Shown here: positions 5,614 to 8,308 of the stretch, piece by piece
How the letters are laid out: each line of letters opens with the position of its first letter
How positions within the stretch are numbered: the first letter of the stretch is position 1
Assembly: GCA_002424645.1 (NCBI GenBank)
Contig: DIKU01000070.1
Span: forward strand, 12,876-21,183
DNA length: 8,308 bases
Source: Pelobacter sp. UBA5610
Lineage (GTDB): Bacteria > Desulfobacterota > Desulfuromonadia > Desulfuromonadales > Syntrophotaleaceae
Direction: 5' to 3'
Notes under the pieces: model-generated
What the model was told of the DNA's origin: nothing
Database searches by the model: none
Seen by the model: only the letters and a program-made list of their open reading frames with translations
Position numbers and translations under genes: made by a program

Positions 5614-8226
5614 ATGGATCTCAACAAGATGACTCAAAAAACCCAGGAGGCACTGCAGGCGGCGCAGGATATTGCTCTGAAACGCGGCCATGTGGAAGTC
5701 GACGGGGAACATTTGCTGGCGGCCCTGCTGGAACAGGAAGGCGGTCTGGTGCCGAGACTTCTGCAAAAGATGGAGGTGCAGGTCGATAGTCTGGTAACGG
5801 CTGTCAAAACGGATCTAGACCGTCGGGCCAGCGTGTCAGGGCCGGGAGTGGAGGGGGGGAAGATTTATGTTACCCAGCGTCTTAACCGCCTTCTGCTTAA
5901 AGCCGAAGAAGAGGCCAAACACCTGAGGGACGACTACGTCAGTGTCGAGCATCTGCTGTTGGCGCTGGTTGAGGAGGGAGATGTCACGGCTGCCGGCAAG
6001 TTGTTCAAGAAATTCAATATTACCCGCGATCGCTTGCTGGAAGCCCTGACCGCCATTCGTGGTCACCAGCGGGTGACCAGCCCCGATCCGGAAAGCACCT
6101 ACGAGGCTTTGGAAAAGTATGGCCGGGATCTGGTTCAAGAGGTCAAAAAAGGCAAGCTTGATCCGGTCATCGGCCGCGATGCGGAAATCCGGCGGGTCAT
6201 CCGCATTCTGTCTCGCAAGACCAAGAACAATCCGGTGCTGATCGGCGAGCCGGGGGTCGGCAAGACCGCCATCGTCGAAGGGCTGGCTCATCGTATAGTG
6301 CGCGGAGATGTGCCGGAAGGACTCAAGAACAAGACCGTATTTGCCCTCGACATGGGCTCGCTGGTGGCCGGGGCCAAGTACCGCGGTGAATTCGAGGAGC
6401 GCCTCAAAGCGGTGCTCAACGAAATCCGTTCCAGTGAGGGGCGCATCCTGTTGTTTATCGATGAGTTGCATACCATCGTAGGCGCTGGCAAGGCTGAAGG
6501 TTCCATGGATGCCGGCAACATGCTCAAGCCGATGCTGGCGCGCGGCGAATTGCACTGTGTCGGTGCCACCACTCTCGATGAATATCGAAAATACATCGAA
6601 AAGGATGCGGCTCTCGAGCGGCGGTTCCAGCCGGTGCTGGTGGAACAGCCGACCGTGGAGGATACCATCAGTATCCTGCGCGGACTCAAGGAACGTTTCG
6701 AGGTTTTTCACGGGGTGCGTATTCAGGATAACTCCCTGGTGGCGGCGGCGACCCTGAGCAACCGTTACATCTCCGACCGGTTTTTGCCTGACAAGGCCAT
6801 CGACCTGGTGGATGAGGCCTGTGCCACCATCCGCACCGAGATCGATTCGCTGCCGGCGGAGCTGGACGAGGTGACGCGGCGTGTCATGCAGCTGGAAATC
6901 GAGGAAGCGGCGCTGAAAAAGGAAAAAGATTCGGCCAGCAAGGCGCGTCTGGAAACTCTGCGCAAGGAACTGGCCGATCTCAAGCATCAGGCCGACGTGC
7001 TGACCGCTCAGTGGGACAAGGAAAAAGGCGCGATTAAAGGCGTGCAGGGTCTGCGGGAGCAGATCGAGCAGGTGCGTCAGCAGATCGAAGTTGCCGAGCG
7101 CAATTACGATCTCAACCGCGCGGCCGAGCTCAAGCACGGCCAACTGCCCGAACTGGAGCGACGTCTTCGCGAGCAGGAGCAAGGTTCCGTTGAAGAGGGG
7201 GGCGGTGCGCGGCTGTTGCGCGAGGAAGTTACCGAAGAGGAAATAGCCGAGATCATCTCACGCTGGACCGGTATCCCGATCACGCGCCTGGTCGAAGGCG
7301 AGCGGGAAAAACTGCTGAAACTCGACGAGGTGCTGCACCGAAGGGTGGTCGGCCAGGAGGAAGCGGTGCAGCTGGTGGCTGATGCGGTCATTCGCGCCCG
7401 TGCCGGTATCAAGGATCCACGCCGCCCCATCGGCTCCTTCATTTTCCTCGGCCCGACGGGGGTCGGCAAGACCGAGTTGGCCCGTACCCTGGCGGAGGCC
7501 CTGTTCGACAGCGAAGACAACATGGTGCGCATCGACATGTCGGAGTATATGGAAAAGCACACCGTCAGTCGCCTGATCGGGGCGCCTCCCGGTTATGTCG
7601 GTTACGAAGAAGGTGGTCAGCTCACCGAGGCCGTTCGCCGCAAACCCTATTCGGTCATCCTTTTCGACGAGATCGAAAAGGCCCATCACGATGTGTTCAA
7701 CGTGTTGCTGCAGATACTCGACGACGGGAGGGTGACCGATGCACAAGGGCGCACCGTCGATTTCAAGAATACGGTGATTATCCTGACCTCCAATATCGGA
7801 TCGCAATATCTGCTGGAGGGGGTCAGTTCCGAAGGGGAGATCCGCGAAGAAGCCGGCAAGGCGGTTATGGCCGAATTGCGACACCATTTCCGGCCGGAGT
7901 TTCTTAACCGCGTGGATGATATCGTGTTGTTCAAGCCCCTGTCGCGTGAGGAGATCAAGAGTATCATCCATCTGCTTGCGACCGATCTGCGCAAACGCCT
8001 GGCCGATCGGCGCATCGGCTTTGAAATTACCGAGGCCGCTTGCGATTTCATCGCCCGCGAAGCCTACGATCCGGTGTATGGCGCACGCCCCTTGAAGCGT
8101 TATCTGCAGCATCATCTGGAAACCCGCATCGGGCGGGCCCTGATCGGTGGAGATATTCACGAAGGAGCTACGATTAAAGTCGACGAGCAGGGTGGGGAAT
8201 TGGTGGTTACCCCGATGAATCCTTAG
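5614..8226 (+). CDS. clpB: ClpB (Hsp100) protein disaggregase
   Basis: The 870-residue protein is a hexameric AAA+ unfoldase that threads aggregated polypeptides through its pore together with DnaK/DnaJ/GrpE, in the cytoplasm. The N-terminal Clp repeat domain is at about 1-150. AAA-1 has Walker A GEPGVGKT (211-218) and Walker B LLFIDE (279-284). The coiled-coil middle domain typical of ClpB, and absent from ClpA and ClpX, covers about 413-528 and docks DnaK. AAA-2 follows RWTGIP (550-555), with Walker A GPTGVGKT (613-620) and Walker B VILFDE (681-686), and then the C-terminal domain with YDPVYGARPLKR. Length and motif spacing match E. coli ClpB (857 residues), and it lacks the IGF/IGL loop used by ClpP-partner Clps as far as I can see. 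ATG 5614 has AAGGAG 11 bases upstream, possibly masked by a hairpin. It is the last gene of the hsp20-hsp20-clpB operon, closed by a strong terminator. Confidence 0.98.
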   Translation: MDLNKMTQKTQEALQAAQDIALKRGHVEVDGEHLLAALLEQEGGLVPRLLQKMEVQVDSLVTAVKTDLDRRASVSGPGVEGGKIYVTQRLNRLLLKAEEEAKHLRDDYVSVEHLLLALVEEGDVTAAGKLFKKFNITRDRLLEALTAIRGHQRVTSPDPESTYEALEKYGRDLVQEVKKGKLDPVIGRDAEIRRVIRILSRKTKNNPVLIGEPGVGKTAIVEGLAHRIVRGDVPEGLKNKTVFALDMGSLVAGAKYRGEFEERLKAVLNEIRSSEGRILLFIDELHTIVGAGKAEGSMDAGNMLKPMLARGELHCVGATTLDEYRKYIEKDAALERRFQPVLVEQPTVEDTISILRGLKERFEVFHGVRIQDNSLVAAATLSNRYISDRFLPDKAIDLVDEACATIRTEIDSLPAELDEVTRRVMQLEIEEAALKKEKDSASKARLETLRKELADLKHQADVLTAQWDKEKGAIKGVQGLREQIEQVRQQIEVAERNYDLNRAAELKHGQLPELERRLREQEQGSVEEGGGARLLREEVTEEEIAEIISRWTGIPITRLVEGEREKLLKLDEVLHRRVVGQEEAVQLVADAVIRARAGIKDPRRPIGSFIFLGPTGVGKTELARTLAEALFDSEDNMVRIDMSEYMEKHTVSRLIGAPPGYVGYEEGGQLTEAVRRKPYSVILFDEIEKAHHDVFNVLLQILDDGRVTDAQGRTVDFKNTVIILTSNIGSQYLLEGVSSEGEIREEAGKAVMAELRHHFRPEFLNRVDDIVLFKPLSREEIKSIIHLLATDLRKRLADRRIGFEITEAACDFIAREAYDPVYGARPLKRYLQHHLETRIGRALIGGDIHEGATIKVDEQGGELVVTPMNP

Positions 8227-8262
8227 GCTGTGATGTGAGACCCGGACGATAGATCGATAAGA

Positions 8263-8293
8263 AAAAATCCCCGCTGATGAGGCGGGGATTTTT
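8263..8293. terminator. Intrinsic terminator of the chaperone operon
   Basis: AAAAATCCCCGC and GCGGGGATTTTT pair perfectly over 12 bp around a seven-base loop (TGATGAG). The right arm ends in TTTTT and the left arm begins with a run of A. It is therefore a good terminator for clpB and could also work for a gene entering from the right on the minus strand. It lies 36 bases after the clpB stop. Confidence 0.93.
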
Positions 8294-8308
8294 CGTTGGT
8301 GTCCGGTG

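Noticed and set aside
6073..6075. Internal GTG start for a short ClpB lacking the N domain
   Set aside because: The codon aligns by eye with the known internal start of E. coli ClpB (residue 149; here 154), but no ribosome-binding site precedes it. The Val may simply be conserved for the protein.
5836..7182. Long minus-strand open frame (448 codons) inside clpB
   Set aside because: It is antisense to conserved ClpB domains and shows no family motif. Open antisense frames are common opposite genes with this codon bias.

Overview
The window reads as one stretch of a Gram-negative chromosome, most likely a deltaproteobacterium of the Desulfuromonadales type (Geobacter, Pelobacter and relatives). 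That placement is an inference. It rests on a hopanoid cyclase, a sigma-54 activator and a pair of Hsp20 proteins next to ClpB, all in a moderately GC-rich background with an AT-richer leader of roughly 45% GC. No mobile element, CRISPR array, tRNA or complete rRNA gene was seen. All supported genes lie on the plus strand.

Layout. Bases 2-73 look like the last codons of an upstream gene. Bases 74-541 are a long, mostly non-coding leader. It holds a candidate promoter at 402-417 and a 15-base exact match to the 5' end of 16S rRNA at 212-226. Squalene-hopene cyclase (shc/hpnF, TTG start at 542) follows and is closed by a strong intrinsic terminator at 2662-2695. A 210-bp intergenic region with several short inverted or tandem motifs leads to a PAS-like/AAA+/Fis-HTH sigma-54 activator (2904-4382). 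The next gap (4383-4600) holds two copies of the palindrome TGCGACGTCGCA, two extra half-sites and a sigma-54-like promoter at 4526-4541. Two small heat shock proteins (4601-5047 and 5097-5504) and the disaggregase ClpB (5614-8226) then form one apparent operon, ended by a strong terminator at 8263-8293.

How the parts fit. Hsp20 proteins hold unfolding proteins in a soluble, ClpB-accessible state, and ClpB (with DnaK, not in this window) pulls aggregates apart. The neighbouring activator has the GAFTGA loop needed to contact sigma-54. The palindromes sit about 102 and 136 bp upstream of the start site predicted from the -24/-12 element, which is the normal position for an enhancer-binding protein. 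I therefore propose a self-contained, sigma-54-controlled protein disaggregation module: regulator, its operators, its promoter and its chaperone targets in one 5.4-kb block. No sigma-32 promoter, CIRCE element or FourU/ROSE-type thermometer was recognised by eye in front of the chaperone genes. The clpB leader does add two RNA hairpins, one of which would pair with the ribosome-binding site. The link between regulator and operators is inferred from position and architecture only.
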